A stretch of 64,000 bases of DNA from Planctomycetes bacterium B3_Pla. GTDB taxonomy: Bacteria; Planctomycetota; Phycisphaerae; Sedimentisphaerales; Anaerobacaceae. Positions 28,565 to 36,823 of this stretch are shown here, piece after piece. The stretch's first letter is position 1. Each line of letters opens with the position of its first letter. The translations under genes and the position numbers were made by a program. The DNA lies in assembly GCA_005223045.1 (NCBI GenBank), contig NJBM01000004.1, positions 124,001 to 188,000 of the forward strand. Direction: 5' to 3'. The notes under the pieces are model-generated. The model was not told the DNA's origin. It did not search any database and saw only the letters and a list, made by a program, of their open reading frames with translations.

Positions 28565-29452
28565 TCAATACAACGGAAGCCGGCTGTCTTTATGTTTGTA
28601 CGTTTCTTTGACCCAGGTATATTTCGGATCGTCCTGATTCGCAAGCGTCTGCGCACTGCCGGCCAACACATTCAAATAGTAAGTCGTGTATCCCGGTGCG
28701 CTGACCACCGGATGATAGCCTTCCGGCACCAACACGGCACAGTTATTCTCCGCCCGAACCAAGGCGTCGATGGGATGACCCGCCTTATGAAGCGGCGACG
28801 TTTCACCGGTATAAACCCGCTGGTAGGCATATCCTTCTGGTTTGTCAATCTTGTAAAAATAGACTTCCTCCAGATCGGCTTCGATCAGACTGCCGTCATC
28901 ATCTTCCAGGTGGATATCATGCTTGTGGGGCGGATAGCTGCTCCAGTTGCCGCCGGGAGTATAAACCTCGACCAGCACCAGCCGATGAACGGGCGAATCC
29001 GAAGGCAGCAAATCATTGATCTGCCTAGTGACGTTGTCGCCTCCCCGGACCGAAATCGCCACGTCTTCGGGCTTAATAAGCCACGGATCGTGGTCCTGAT
29101 CTGTCGGCGCCCAGGCCACGGCGAACTCGCCGCTTTGTTCGGCTGTGATAGTGAGCTCGCTCTGCCGGGGCAGATAGAGTGCATGAGCTGCGCCTTGAAA
29201 GACGTCTTTACGCCCGCCGATTCCGGACCATTGCCCTCGATTTGAGCTGACGGTATATCGCCCGCTAAGATTCACTACGACCAGCTCATTCTCGCCGGTC
29301 TCAAACGACCAGTTACTGCCGGCTGCAAGTCGTCTTACCTGAAAGGAAATATACTCCCAACCCGCCTTCTCCGGCGTGATAGACACGATCAAATCCGGAT
29401 CTTCTGAAAAAAGGCCCGGTTTTACCAGGATGTTTTCCGCCGTATATTGCAC
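28565..29452 (-). CDS. iolB: 5-deoxy-glucuronate isomerase
   Basis: The 295-residue double-cupin protein converts 5-deoxy-glucuronate to 2-deoxy-5-keto-gluconate. Recognisable parts are WEYISFQVRRLAAGSNW, the metal-binding cupin segment YPPHKHDIHLED, EEVYFYKIDKPEGYAYQRVYT and VPEGYHPVVSAPGYTTYYLNVLAG. The start codon is GTG at 29452 after GGGGAG. It is the first of the four inositol enzymes, 170 nt from the upstream large gene. A TATATTATAAAG stretch about 12 nt upstream of the ribosome site could be a -10 region, but no matching -35 is evident. Confidence 0.92.
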   Translation of the reverse strand: MQYTAENILVKPGLFSEDPDLIVSITPEKAGWEYISFQVRRLAAGSNWSFETGENELVVVNLSGRYTVSSNRGQWSGIGGRKDVFQGAAHALYLPRQSELTITAEQSGEFAVAWAPTDQDHDPWLIKPEDVAISVRGGDNVTRQINDLLPSDSPVHRLVLVEVYTPGGNWSSYPPHKHDIHLEDDDGSLIEADLEEVYFYKIDKPEGYAYQRVYTGETSPLHKAGHPIDALVRAENNCAVLVPEGYHPVVSAPGYTTYYLNVLAGSAQTLANQDDPKYTWVKETYKHKDSRLPLY

Positions 29453-29622
29453 TTATCAACTCCCCGAACACTTTATAATATACCGAGGATTAGCCGGCCT
29501 AATTCTTGACGAATTTGGGGCTATCCGTGACGTTGACGCAAATCTTTTCCGCATTTTGCCATTTCTTTGCCGCCGCGACAACTGCAAATCCTGAGAATAT
29601 CCCCGGCATTGATGACTTGAGG

Positions 29623-32600
29623 TTAATAAAGCCTGCCGAAGTCTCGCTGTTGTGCCACGGCTGTCGCGCCGGGCATATCTACGCGAGGCTTTGCATCGAG
29701 GGTCTCCTTGCCTTGCCGGATCGCCCTTAGCATCGCAAGATAAACCGGATCGCTCCGGTCCTCGAACAGAGGCGGGCTTTGGTTGCGTTTTTTCTTTGTC
29801 AGCCCCAGGCCGCCGGCCTCCTCGCTCAAGTGAGCGTTTAGCGCCCGGCTAAATTCCGGCCGGGTAAGATTAATCCACGTGTGTTCTATCTTCGGCCTGG
29901 CCTTCTTATCTTTAGTGCCGTGACATGAAGCGCAGTTGGACTTGAACACGGTCTCGAAGTCCCGGTACCACGACGCCATCGTCGTCTTCTCTTCGGCCCA
30001 CGTGTCCCGGCCACCCATGCTATAAGGCCGCGACATATCCCACGTGCCGTAATAAGGTACATTGCTGTCGATCCAGACGTAGATTCGCCGCCGGCTCTCG
30101 TCGTCCATCTTCACACCGGCGTGTTCGGACTCTATTAGTCCGGTCAGCCCGCTCACCCATGAGCCGCTCTGGAGCGGTTGAAAGTTTCCGGTCGGGCCGG
30201 TGTTGATATAGTAGTGCTCCACGAGTCCACGGTCGATAAGACTCTTATAGCCCATGCTAAAGAGCCTGGACTTGTCGCCGGACAGATCAACACCTCCGTC
30301 GGGACTGCGCCCGCTGTGACATTCGACGCAGTACTTATCCAGCGCGGGCTGAACCTGCTCGACGAAGTCAACCGGCCCTGCCCCCCACGGCGGCGGCGTT
30401 ATATTGTCGGGCTGTCGCCGCAGTCTCGCCATAGCGTTGAAGCGCCCGGGCGGGGCGCTCGAACGTGATTCGTGGCATCCGATGCAGCTTTGTGTCTCGC
30501 CGTCCGTTAATTGGGTTATAGTTCCCATCCGCCGGATCTCTTTGCCGTCGGCGTCAATCGCGATGAAATAAAGCTCCACGCCGGCGGGCGCCCTGAAATA
30601 CGCCGTGCCGTCGGCGTAAACCGGAACCGTGCCGTAGTAATGTTTTACGTAATAAGATCCGTACCCGACGACGGGGTAATGATCGTGATAGCGGGGGCCT
30701 TCGGTGTTGTACTTTTTCGGGACCTGCGACATTACATGCAGCGCCTTGATCTGCCCGCGCTTTACTCCTTTATCCAAAAGTCCCCGGTAAATATCCGCCA
30801 CAACAAATGTTCCTTCGCCCCTGGCCTCGGCGGGGACTTCACCGGGCAGCTTGTGCGGCAAAGGCCGCTCCACGAGTGGTATCGGGCAGTAGCATGAAGT
30901 CTCCCGGTCTTCGTATAGAAGGGCTTTCTGCCCCTTATCGTTGAGCAGATACAGCCTGTAGCGCTGCGGCCCGCCCTTGACCGGTCCGCCGTAGGATACA
31001 AGAAACAAATCCTCTGCAAGAGGCCAGGGGTCCGTATAGGCCCAGTGATATTGAATGTCGCCGGGCTGCCATTCCCGCCCGTCGATTTTCCAGTTCGCCG
31101 CGAGCTGCGGTTCGTATGGAATCTCCGGCGTAATATTCACTATGGATTTCGGATTCTCAATGCCCTTGTTCCTGTCGATTATGCCGATAGCGCCCAGCGG
31201 CCGCCCGTGGTGCGGGGCCATCGTACAGACCAGTTTGCGAGTTCCCGGAATCTGACGGGCGCCGTAGATGGAGTTCGGGATCACTAAAGTGTTGCCGTAG
31301 AACAACTGCAAGCGCGTGCCGTCCGGATTGATCGTCCAGAGGCCTTGCGTACAGAAAATATTCTTGTCCTGATACTCCCAGCGGGTGAACAGAATCGAGC
31401 CGTCATCCAGTACGTACGGCGTGACATCGCACAGCGTGTTATATTCTATTCGCCTCATGTTGTTGCCGTCGGCGTCCATTATATACATTGCCGCCGCCAG
31501 AAAATCCTGGCATAGCGAAAAAGACTCGACCCGCGTCGAGCAGAAAACAATTCTCCCATCGGGCAGATAAACCGGGCTGCCGTCGTGGTAAGGTCCGCTC
31601 GTTAGTTGTCGCAGCCCCGTGCCGTCGATGTTAATCTCCCAGATATGGAACGAATCCTCCTGCTCGCGGATCTTGTCCATAAACGAAAACAACACTTTCT
31701 TCGCATCGAAGGACAAACTCATGTCGAAAATGAAGCCTTCCGGAGCATCGAAGATTGTCTTTGCACTCTGCTCGGGATGCTTAGGATCGTATATGCAGAT
31801 CGCCGAGCCGATTTTGGTTTTTTGTCCGAGCATCGTGCCGTTCGTGCCTTTACGTCCCTGGGCCGGACGTTTGACAAACACTACCGGCGGGCACCGCCTC
31901 AACTTGCTACCGGGTGACAAATCCTTGATGTGCACCGGACAATTCTCAAACGTGTTGTTTTCCAGAATGACCCGCTCGGCATCTTCACTGATACGAATGC
32001 CCGTTGCCTGGTTCTTGCCCGACGTATTCTCAAACCTTGTGTTGCGAATCGTTATGTCCCGGGTCTTGCCTAAAATGTCGATACCGATTCCGGGCTTTTT
32101 CGTGCCGTTGTCGCGGATAATGCAATTCTCGATCCGGTTGCGGTGGCCGCAGCGAAATTCGTTTGCCTCCCTGCGGAACAAAATCCCCACCTCACCATTG
32201 CGCTCGATTGTGCAGCCCTTTATGGTGTTGTCCGTATCGCGGTGGCCGATACTTATCCCGTACCTGTTGTTCTGGGACAAAGTGCAGTTCTCCACAAGCC
32301 CGTCGGAAACACTCCAGCAAAAGAAAATCCCCAGGCTGTTGCCACGGGATTCGCAATCGCGAAAAACCGGCCTTTGGGAGCCGCTGCCGGGATGGAATCC
32401 GAGGTCTGCGTTGTTTATTGCTTTACAGTTGCGAAACCGGATATCGTCGCAGACCTGGAAGCTGAAGCCGTCGCCGTTATAGTTCCGGGAAATGACGTTC
32501 TTGAAGCGCCACCGGTTGCAATTCTGTATGAAGACGCCGCCGGCGAAGTTGCCGTTGATGTGCTCGTTTTCATTGCGGCTGCCGTCGAGCACAATGTCTT

Positions 32601-33246
32601 CGACAATAACGTCATCAACGTCCTCAGCGGTGAGGATCGGAAAAATAGTCGCCGCCGTAGCGTCCTGATCTATCCAGAAGTTCTTCTCCGTCTGCCGGTC
32701 CAAAAAGATGACGTCTCCATCGACGGCGGTGACCGTGGCTCGCAACACGTCGAGCTGCCAGTCTCCTTTTCCTTTTTTCGAGCGGAGCATTATCCCTGCT
32801 CCCGGCTCAAAACCTTTTACGTCTTTAACCTGAACGCCGTACTCGAACCAATCCGAATCCCTTACCAGAGCTGTAACAACGCTGCCGGCTTTTTTGAGCA
32901 CGGTTTTCTCTCCCGAGCCTCGCAGGGTGATATTGGGGTGCAGAAAGACGGAGTTTCGCATGTCATACACGCCCGGCAGGATGTGAAGCGTGCCTCCGCC
33001 CATTCGGCTGAGGTATTCGACGCCCGCCTGGATGATCTTATCGTCATTACCCTGCAGGTCGCCTTGATTCTGACCGACGGTCAGGACCAGGTCCTTCCGG
33101 TTTCGCATCGGACGGTTGGTCGATGCCGCCTCGCGGCCGCTCGTTTTCGCGCCCGCATCAGCCATGATACAGAAAATCGCGGCAAGGACGAGCAACGCCG
33201 TCACAGGCCCTTTGAAGAATCTTACATCATTTTCCCGCATATTCAT
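29623..33246 (-). CDS. exported beta-helix / WD-like / HzsA-like / triheme cytochrome c fusion protein
   Basis: The 1207-residue protein has a signal peptide (about residues 1-33). A right-handed parallel beta-helix of pectate-lyase/NosD type follows (about 70-430; repeats such as GVFIQNCNRWRFKNVISRN). TolB/PD40-like blades come next (about 490-640; LSFDAKKVLFSF, SPVYLPDGRIVFCSTR). Then comes a region resembling the middle domain of hydrazine synthase alpha (about 640-915; HWAYTDPWPLAEDLFLVSYG, HDHYPVVGYGSY). The cytochrome c part has three heme motifs: CIGCH near 921, CVECH near 973 and CASCH near 1105. HZS-alpha-like proteins are common in planctomycetes without anammox, so hydrazine synthesis is not implied. 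It may bind or oxidise a polysaccharide. An ATG at 33240 is an alternative start. Confidence 0.82.
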   Translation of the reverse strand: MNMRENDVRFFKGPVTALLVLAAIFCIMADAGAKTSGREAASTNRPMRNRKDLVLTVGQNQGDLQGNDDKIIQAGVEYLSRMGGGTLHILPGVYDMRNSVFLHPNITLRGSGEKTVLKKAGSVVTALVRDSDWFEYGVQVKDVKGFEPGAGIMLRSKKGKGDWQLDVLRATVTAVDGDVIFLDRQTEKNFWIDQDATAATIFPILTAEDVDDVIVEDIVLDGSRNENEHINGNFAGGVFIQNCNRWRFKNVISRNYNGDGFSFQVCDDIRFRNCKAINNADLGFHPGSGSQRPVFRDCESRGNSLGIFFCWSVSDGLVENCTLSQNNRYGISIGHRDTDNTIKGCTIERNGEVGILFRREANEFRCGHRNRIENCIIRDNGTKKPGIGIDILGKTRDITIRNTRFENTSGKNQATGIRISEDAERVILENNTFENCPVHIKDLSPGSKLRRCPPVVFVKRPAQGRKGTNGTMLGQKTKIGSAICIYDPKHPEQSAKTIFDAPEGFIFDMSLSFDAKKVLFSFMDKIREQEDSFHIWEINIDGTGLRQLTSGPYHDGSPVYLPDGRIVFCSTRVESFSLCQDFLAAAMYIMDADGNNMRRIEYNTLCDVTPYVLDDGSILFTRWEYQDKNIFCTQGLWTINPDGTRLQLFYGNTLVIPNSIYGARQIPGTRKLVCTMAPHHGRPLGAIGIIDRNKGIENPKSIVNITPEIPYEPQLAANWKIDGREWQPGDIQYHWAYTDPWPLAEDLFLVSYGGPVKGGPQRYRLYLLNDKGQKALLYEDRETSCYCPIPLVERPLPHKLPGEVPAEARGEGTFVVADIYRGLLDKGVKRGQIKALHVMSQVPKKYNTEGPRYHDHYPVVGYGSYYVKHYYGTVPVYADGTAYFRAPAGVELYFIAIDADGKEIRRMGTITQLTDGETQSCIGCHESRSSAPPGRFNAMARLRRQPDNITPPPWGAGPVDFVEQVQPALDKYCVECHSGRSPDGGVDLSGDKSRLFSMGYKSLIDRGLVEHYYINTGPTGNFQPLQSGSWVSGLTGLIESEHAGVKMDDESRRRIYVWIDSNVPYYGTWDMSRPYSMGGRDTWAEEKTTMASWYRDFETVFKSNCASCHGTKDKKARPKIEHTWINLTRPEFSRALNAHLSEEAGGLGLTKKKRNQSPPLFEDRSDPVYLAMLRAIRQGKETLDAKPRVDMPGATAVAQQRDFGRLY

Positions 33247-33374
33247 GCCTTTCCTGAATCTGGTGCCCGTAGCTAATTAGCAAGGTTCGGTGACCTAACA
33301 TACCAAATCATGCCACTCAGCACAATTCCGCCGAGCAGACTTTTCTCAGGCGTCGCCTCATCCGGATCGAAATG

Positions 33375-33832
33375 AAATTGGCTTTGTTTTTCAAAATTCC
33401 TTTTTCGCAGCACGCAGTACGCAATACGCAGCACGAGATAATTGGCTTTGTTTTTTGCGACCATGAGGAACTGTGTATTTCTATAATCCTTTGTAACAAA
33501 ACCGTTTACACTAATTATGCCTTTCGCAGAATTGGGTTTGTTTTTTCAAACTCCTTTTCGCAGCACGCAGTACACAGCACGCAGCACGAGAAAATTGGCT
33601 TTGTTTTTTCAAATTAGCCACGAATGTACACGAATAGGCACTCCCGAAAGGGACGCCTTACGGCGGAAATAGAAGAACGAACCAAATTGGGTTTGTTTTT
33701 TCAAACTCCTTTTCGCAGTACGCAGCACGCAGCACGCAATACGAGAAAATTGGGTTTGTTTTTTCAAATTAACCACGAATAACCACGAATGAACACCGAT
33801 AATCTCCAGAAGATTGGGTTTGTTTTTTCAAA
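33375..33832 (+). repeat. seven direct copies of ATTGG(G/C)TTTGTTTTTTCAAA
   Basis: Copies start near 33376, 33440, 33531, 33593, 33686, 33748 and 33812, with step sizes of about 62-64 or 91-93 bp. The sequences between them are themselves repeats of two kinds: GCACGCAGTACGCAATACG-like and CCACGAATnnnCACGAAT-like. Further single copies occur at 1614-1644 (inverted) and 62021-62040. Confidence 0.75.
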
Positions 33833-33965
33833 CTTGTGTCCACAGGCACAGAGACACAAAGAATCCCTTCTACATTCTCAATTCTAAATTCATATTTCAT
33901 TAGATATGTATCATACAACAGGGAAGTTGGAAGTCAAGTGAAATCTCTAAAAATATAGGAATTTA
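33811..33965 (+). repeat. composite dispersed repeat, copy 1
   Basis: It is ordered as TTTGTTTTTTCAA, then a GGCAC-AGA-ACAAAG segment, then TATGTATCATACA, then GGAAGTCAAGTGAAAT, ending in a purine-rich GGAATTT. The same order recurs at 62021-62165. Confidence 0.6.
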
Positions 33966-34057
33966 GACACTGATTAACACTGACGCCGTCCTGAGCGACG
34001 TCGAAGGATGAACACGGATTGTTTGGTCGTATTGCGTGCGGCGTAAAGGCAGACAAC

Positions 34058-34123
34058 GTAGGGTGCGATGAATCGCACCATTGACATGTTTCCACATTAT
34101 CGGTGCGATTCATCGCACCCTAC
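34058..34123. repeat. nested palindrome element (GTAGGGTGCGAT family)
   Basis: Two perfectly complementary 22-bp arms (34058-34079 and 34102-34123) flank a 22-nt centre. Each arm is itself palindromic around GGTGCGAT-GA-ATCGCACC, so either a long cruciform or two small hairpins can form. The ends are GTAGGGTG and CACCCTAC. Confidence 0.8.
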
Positions 34124-34335
34124 CTGCTATGGGCCGGCATCCTGAATCCAGGAGCCAAACAAGCTACGTAAGCAAAAAAGTTGAATGTCCCCTTTTGCCC
34201 TGGTAAAATGACCAATTATTTTGGTGTTAAACGGTCCAGGCTACCTATCGATAGTGGGGCTTGATAGCATGTTATGAGAAAGACCGAGTGAAAAGAAAGA
34301 CTTTTACAGAATCTGTGACCTTATGATTTAGGACA

Positions 34336-34794
34336 GTGTGTGTCGAAAGAGGCGGACATTGCCAGGGAGGTGTTGGCATTATCAACCGAAAACTAATACT
34401 TGTATTGGCACTTGTTGCCCTGGCTCTTCTATGTGCTGTTGCTTGCATTCTGGTTCTCAATGTACCCCGCGAGGAGCATGTGGCGACAATCGAGCTGCCG
34501 TCGGGAGACAGAATCATAATCAAATTCTGCTACATGAATCTCGAGTCGGCGTTATTAAAACTGGGGGGGCATCTGGAATATGAGATCTATTCAGGCCAAT
34601 CCCATAGCTCCGGCCGAATAGGCGCTTCGTATGACCTTGCTGAGGATGTGAGGCTGACTCATGAGATACAGGGCCCCAGACGCGTGAAGATCGAGGAGGG
34701 GCGCCGGCAGAGTAGCTGGATGTTTGAGGGCGACTCAAGCGGTCAGTACAAGGTAAGAGCTCTTCCTGCACAAAAGCGGAGTAATGCGGAATAA
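34336..34794 (+). CDS. small single-pass membrane protein of unknown function
   Basis: The 152-residue product has one strong hydrophobic helix (KLILVLALVALALLCAVACILVLNV, about residues 18-42) and then about 110 mostly soluble residues of mixed beta character. No family is recognised. The canonical start in frame is GTG 34336. The best ribosome site, AGGGAGGT (34364-34371), instead points to an ATT at 34378 (or ATC at 34381), which would place the helix directly at the N-terminus. It is isolated among repeats, so it could also be a decaying gene. Confidence 0.5.
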   Translation: MCVERGGHCQGGVGIINRKLILVLALVALALLCAVACILVLNVPREEHVATIELPSGDRIIIKFCYMNLESALLKLGGHLEYEIYSGQSHSSGRIGASYDLAEDVRLTHEIQGPRRVKIEEGRRQSSWMFEGDSSGQYKVRALPAQKRSNAE

Positions 34795-34933
34795 GGGAGA
34801 ATAAGGGGTCAGCCCTTAACGGGCTGTTGCCCAAATCCCATTTACAGGACGGGTGTCACGTGGTATAATTTGGACGATAGATCCATACGGAAAGGACTCC
34901 TGCCATGATGGGCAAGCAAGCACATCGGGAGCT

Positions 34934-35033
34934 AAAGGGGTCATGCCGTGATTATTAGCTATATTGAATTTTGTTCTCACATAAGATTGAACAGAAGAAG
35001 GGGACATGCGAAGAATAACGGCATGACCCCTTT
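34934..35033. repeat. MITE-like inverted-repeat element
   Basis: Perfect 16-bp terminal inverted repeats AAAGGGGTCATGCCGT (34934-34949) and ACGGCATGACCCCTTT (35018-35033) enclose about 70 bp without coding potential. The right end stops eight bases before the duplicated oxidoreductase fragment. It also contains AAGGGGACAT, as seen in RAYT/REP-type elements. Confidence 0.55.
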
Positions 35034-35040
35034 TACTCCT

Positions 35041-35187
35041 CCGCAGCTTACACCGGTCGTACATTCAGTTGGAAGTGGTTGCTCAATTCCAGCAAGCAGG
35101 ATTTGGTGCCGAAGCAGGCGGATCTCAAGGCTGGTCGAGGGATATTCCATCCCATCGCCACCGGCCGCGACAGGCTCGTATAGAATT
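35041..35187 (+). pseudogene. duplicated 3' end of a Gfo/Idh/MocA oxidoreductase gene
   Basis: These 147 bp match 38025-38171, the last codons and stop region of the intact oxidoreductase gene ending at 38167, with four mismatches by my reading. The fragment includes the stop codon region but no start, so it cannot encode a functional enzyme. It is followed by a 100-bp sequence that is also duplicated. Confidence 0.88.
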
Positions 35188-35202
35188 AAAGATCAAAGTT
35201 TC

Positions 35203-35302
35203 GTAGGGTGGGCCTTGGCCCACCGAACTCGAGTATGCGTTTAATCTCGGTGGGGCAAGCCCCACCCTACATAATCATATCGAAAGGAGAAGTGTGGAGT
35301 GG
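35203..35302. repeat. 100-bp duplicated segment with nested palindrome, copy A
   Basis: Identical over 100 bases to 38259-38358 by eye. Its first 68 bases are a nested palindrome: 22-bp arms (35203-35224 and 35249-35270) starting GTAGGGTGGG and ending CACCCTAC, each arm also self-complementary. The remainder is the leader that, in copy B, supplies the ribosome site and GTG of the sulfatase gene. Confidence 0.9.
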
Positions 35303-35445
35303 TCACAATGGGCGTTCTTATTGTGGGAAAAATTTGTGTTTTGGTTCTTGATTTTGGTAATTGGGGCGGCGTATAATGCTGGTGCTCTTGCAGCACTAAC
35401 GAGGACGTAAAATCACTACGGATGTAGAATTTGGAGAAATCAGAC

Positions 35446-36762
35446 ATGGCACAAAGACAAAAACTAACACGACGAGAACTCCTGAGGAGTTCGGCAATGG
35501 CGGCCGGAACGCTGGCGTTGACGGGCGCGGCGGTTCCTTTAGCCGAGGCGCGGGGCAGCGATACGATTCGCGTGGGCGTGGTCGGCTGCGGCGGGAGAGG
35601 CTCCGGAGCAGCGAATGATTGCGTCAAGTCTTCGCCGGGCGTGAAGATAGTCGCTTTGGCGGACGCCTTTGAGGACCGCCTGAAAGCGCTGAAGAACGGA
35701 TTCAAAGTTCCCGGCGACCGGTGCTTTGCAGGTCTCAATGCGTACAAGAAGTTGATGGCCTTAGACGACATCAACCTGGTCATCATTGCTACGCCGCCCG
35801 GATTTAAGGCTCCGCAGTTCGCCGAGGCTGTCAAACGCGGCAAGAATGTCTTCATAGAGAAACCGGTGGCGACCTGCCCGGCGGGGATCAAAATGGTCAT
35901 CGAGGCCTCCGAGAAGGCGACGCAGAAAGGGCTGGCGGTGGTCGCCGGCACACAGCGCCGGCACGAGTTCAAGTACGTCGAGACTATGAAGCGGATCCAC
36001 GACGGAGCAATCGGCGAGATCGTCTCGGCTCAATGCTACTGGAACATGGGCGCCCTTTGGGTGGACCGGGCCAAAACCAACTGGGACAATTACAAGAGCG
36101 GCAAGTACTCGGACGTCGAATGGCAGACCCGCAACTGGCTGTTTACCGGGTGGCTCTCGGGCGACCATATCGTCGAGCAGCATGTACACAACATCGACGT
36201 CGTCAACTGGGCGTTCGGCGCCATCCCGGAACAAGTGCACGGCGTCGGCGGCAGGCAATACCGAACCGAGCCCCAGTACGGCAACATCTTCGACCACTTC
36301 GGGGTTGAGTTCTTCTATCCCGGCGACGTTCGGACCATCAGCACGTGTCGGCAGATCGATGGCACGAGCGGCAATGTCAGCGAACGCCTGGTCGGCACTA
36401 AGGGCGTGGCGCTGCCGGACAGGGGCATTATCGAAGGCAAGAACGAGTGGGAGTACGACGGGCCGAATCCCAACCCATACGTGCAGGAACATACCGACCT
36501 GATCAAGAGCATCCGCAGCGGCAATCCGCTTAACGAAGGCAAGCAGGTCGCCGAGAGCACGCTGTGTGCGATAATGGGCCGCGAGTCGGCGTATTCACGG
36601 CAGCAGTTCAAGACATCGTGGTTCCTGAGCAGGTGTACGCTGAATAATCTGCCGCCGGACGATATGAAGCTGACTGATTCCAGACCGCTGGAGCCGTTCG
36701 CGATTCCGGGCAAGTACCAGATGCCCGGCTGGACACAGGGCGGCTCAAGAAGACGTGGATAG
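35446..36762 (+). CDS. Tat-exported Gfo/Idh/MocA family oxidoreductase
   Basis: This 438-residue protein has a twin-arginine leader (LTRRELLRSSAMAAGTLALTGAA). It continues with the NAD(P)-binding motif VGVVGCGGRGSGAAND, EKPVATCPAG with the family Lys, and the substrate domain segments GTQRRHEFKYVETMKRIHDGAIGE and GDHIVEQHVHNIDVVNWAFG. ATG 35446 lies eight bases after GGAG; the in-frame TTG at 35431 would be part of that site. It is about 40 nt upstream-clustered with a second, similar oxidoreductase, and the two probably arose by duplication. Confidence 0.9.
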   Translation: MAQRQKLTRRELLRSSAMAAGTLALTGAAVPLAEARGSDTIRVGVVGCGGRGSGAANDCVKSSPGVKIVALADAFEDRLKALKNGFKVPGDRCFAGLNAYKKLMALDDINLVIIATPPGFKAPQFAEAVKRGKNVFIEKPVATCPAGIKMVIEASEKATQKGLAVVAGTQRRHEFKYVETMKRIHDGAIGEIVSAQCYWNMGALWVDRAKTNWDNYKSGKYSDVEWQTRNWLFTGWLSGDHIVEQHVHNIDVVNWAFGAIPEQVHGVGGRQYRTEPQYGNIFDHFGVEFFYPGDVRTISTCRQIDGTSGNVSERLVGTKGVALPDRGIIEGKNEWEYDGPNPNPYVQEHTDLIKSIRSGNPLNEGKQVAESTLCAIMGRESAYSRQQFKTSWFLSRCTLNNLPPDDMKLTDSRPLEPFAIPGKYQMPGWTQGGSRRRG

Positions 36763-36823
36763 TCGGTGGAAGAAGGGTTATATCAGAAAAGCTCAAAGAT
36801 AACGAACAAAGGAGATTTATAAT

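Larger units (their letters stand above)
33247..34335. other. 1.1-kb gene-free stretch made of dispersed repeats
   Basis: No frame here looks coding: short ORFs simply read through repeats. It holds seven direct copies of a 20-bp T-rich unit, CGCAGCACGCAGTACGC-type runs between them, CACGAATGAACACCGAT-type runs, a 150-bp block that recurs at 62.0 kb, a CCTGAGCGACGTCGAAGGA-like sequence near 33990, and a nested palindrome at 34058-34123. A sequence like GTTGAATGTCCCCTTTT near 34170 resembles the edges of REP/RAYT-type elements. Confidence 0.7.

Noticed and set aside
29623..33246. Hydrazine synthase (anammox)
   Set aside because: Only a partial, HzsA-like region is present within a different fusion; no hydrazine dehydrogenase, HzsBC or other nitrogen genes are nearby, and such fusions are common in non-anammox planctomycetes.
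33370..33840. CRISPR array
   Set aside because: Repeats are only about 20 bp and T-rich without internal dyad, the inserts are not unique but belong to other repeat families, and no cas gene is in the window.
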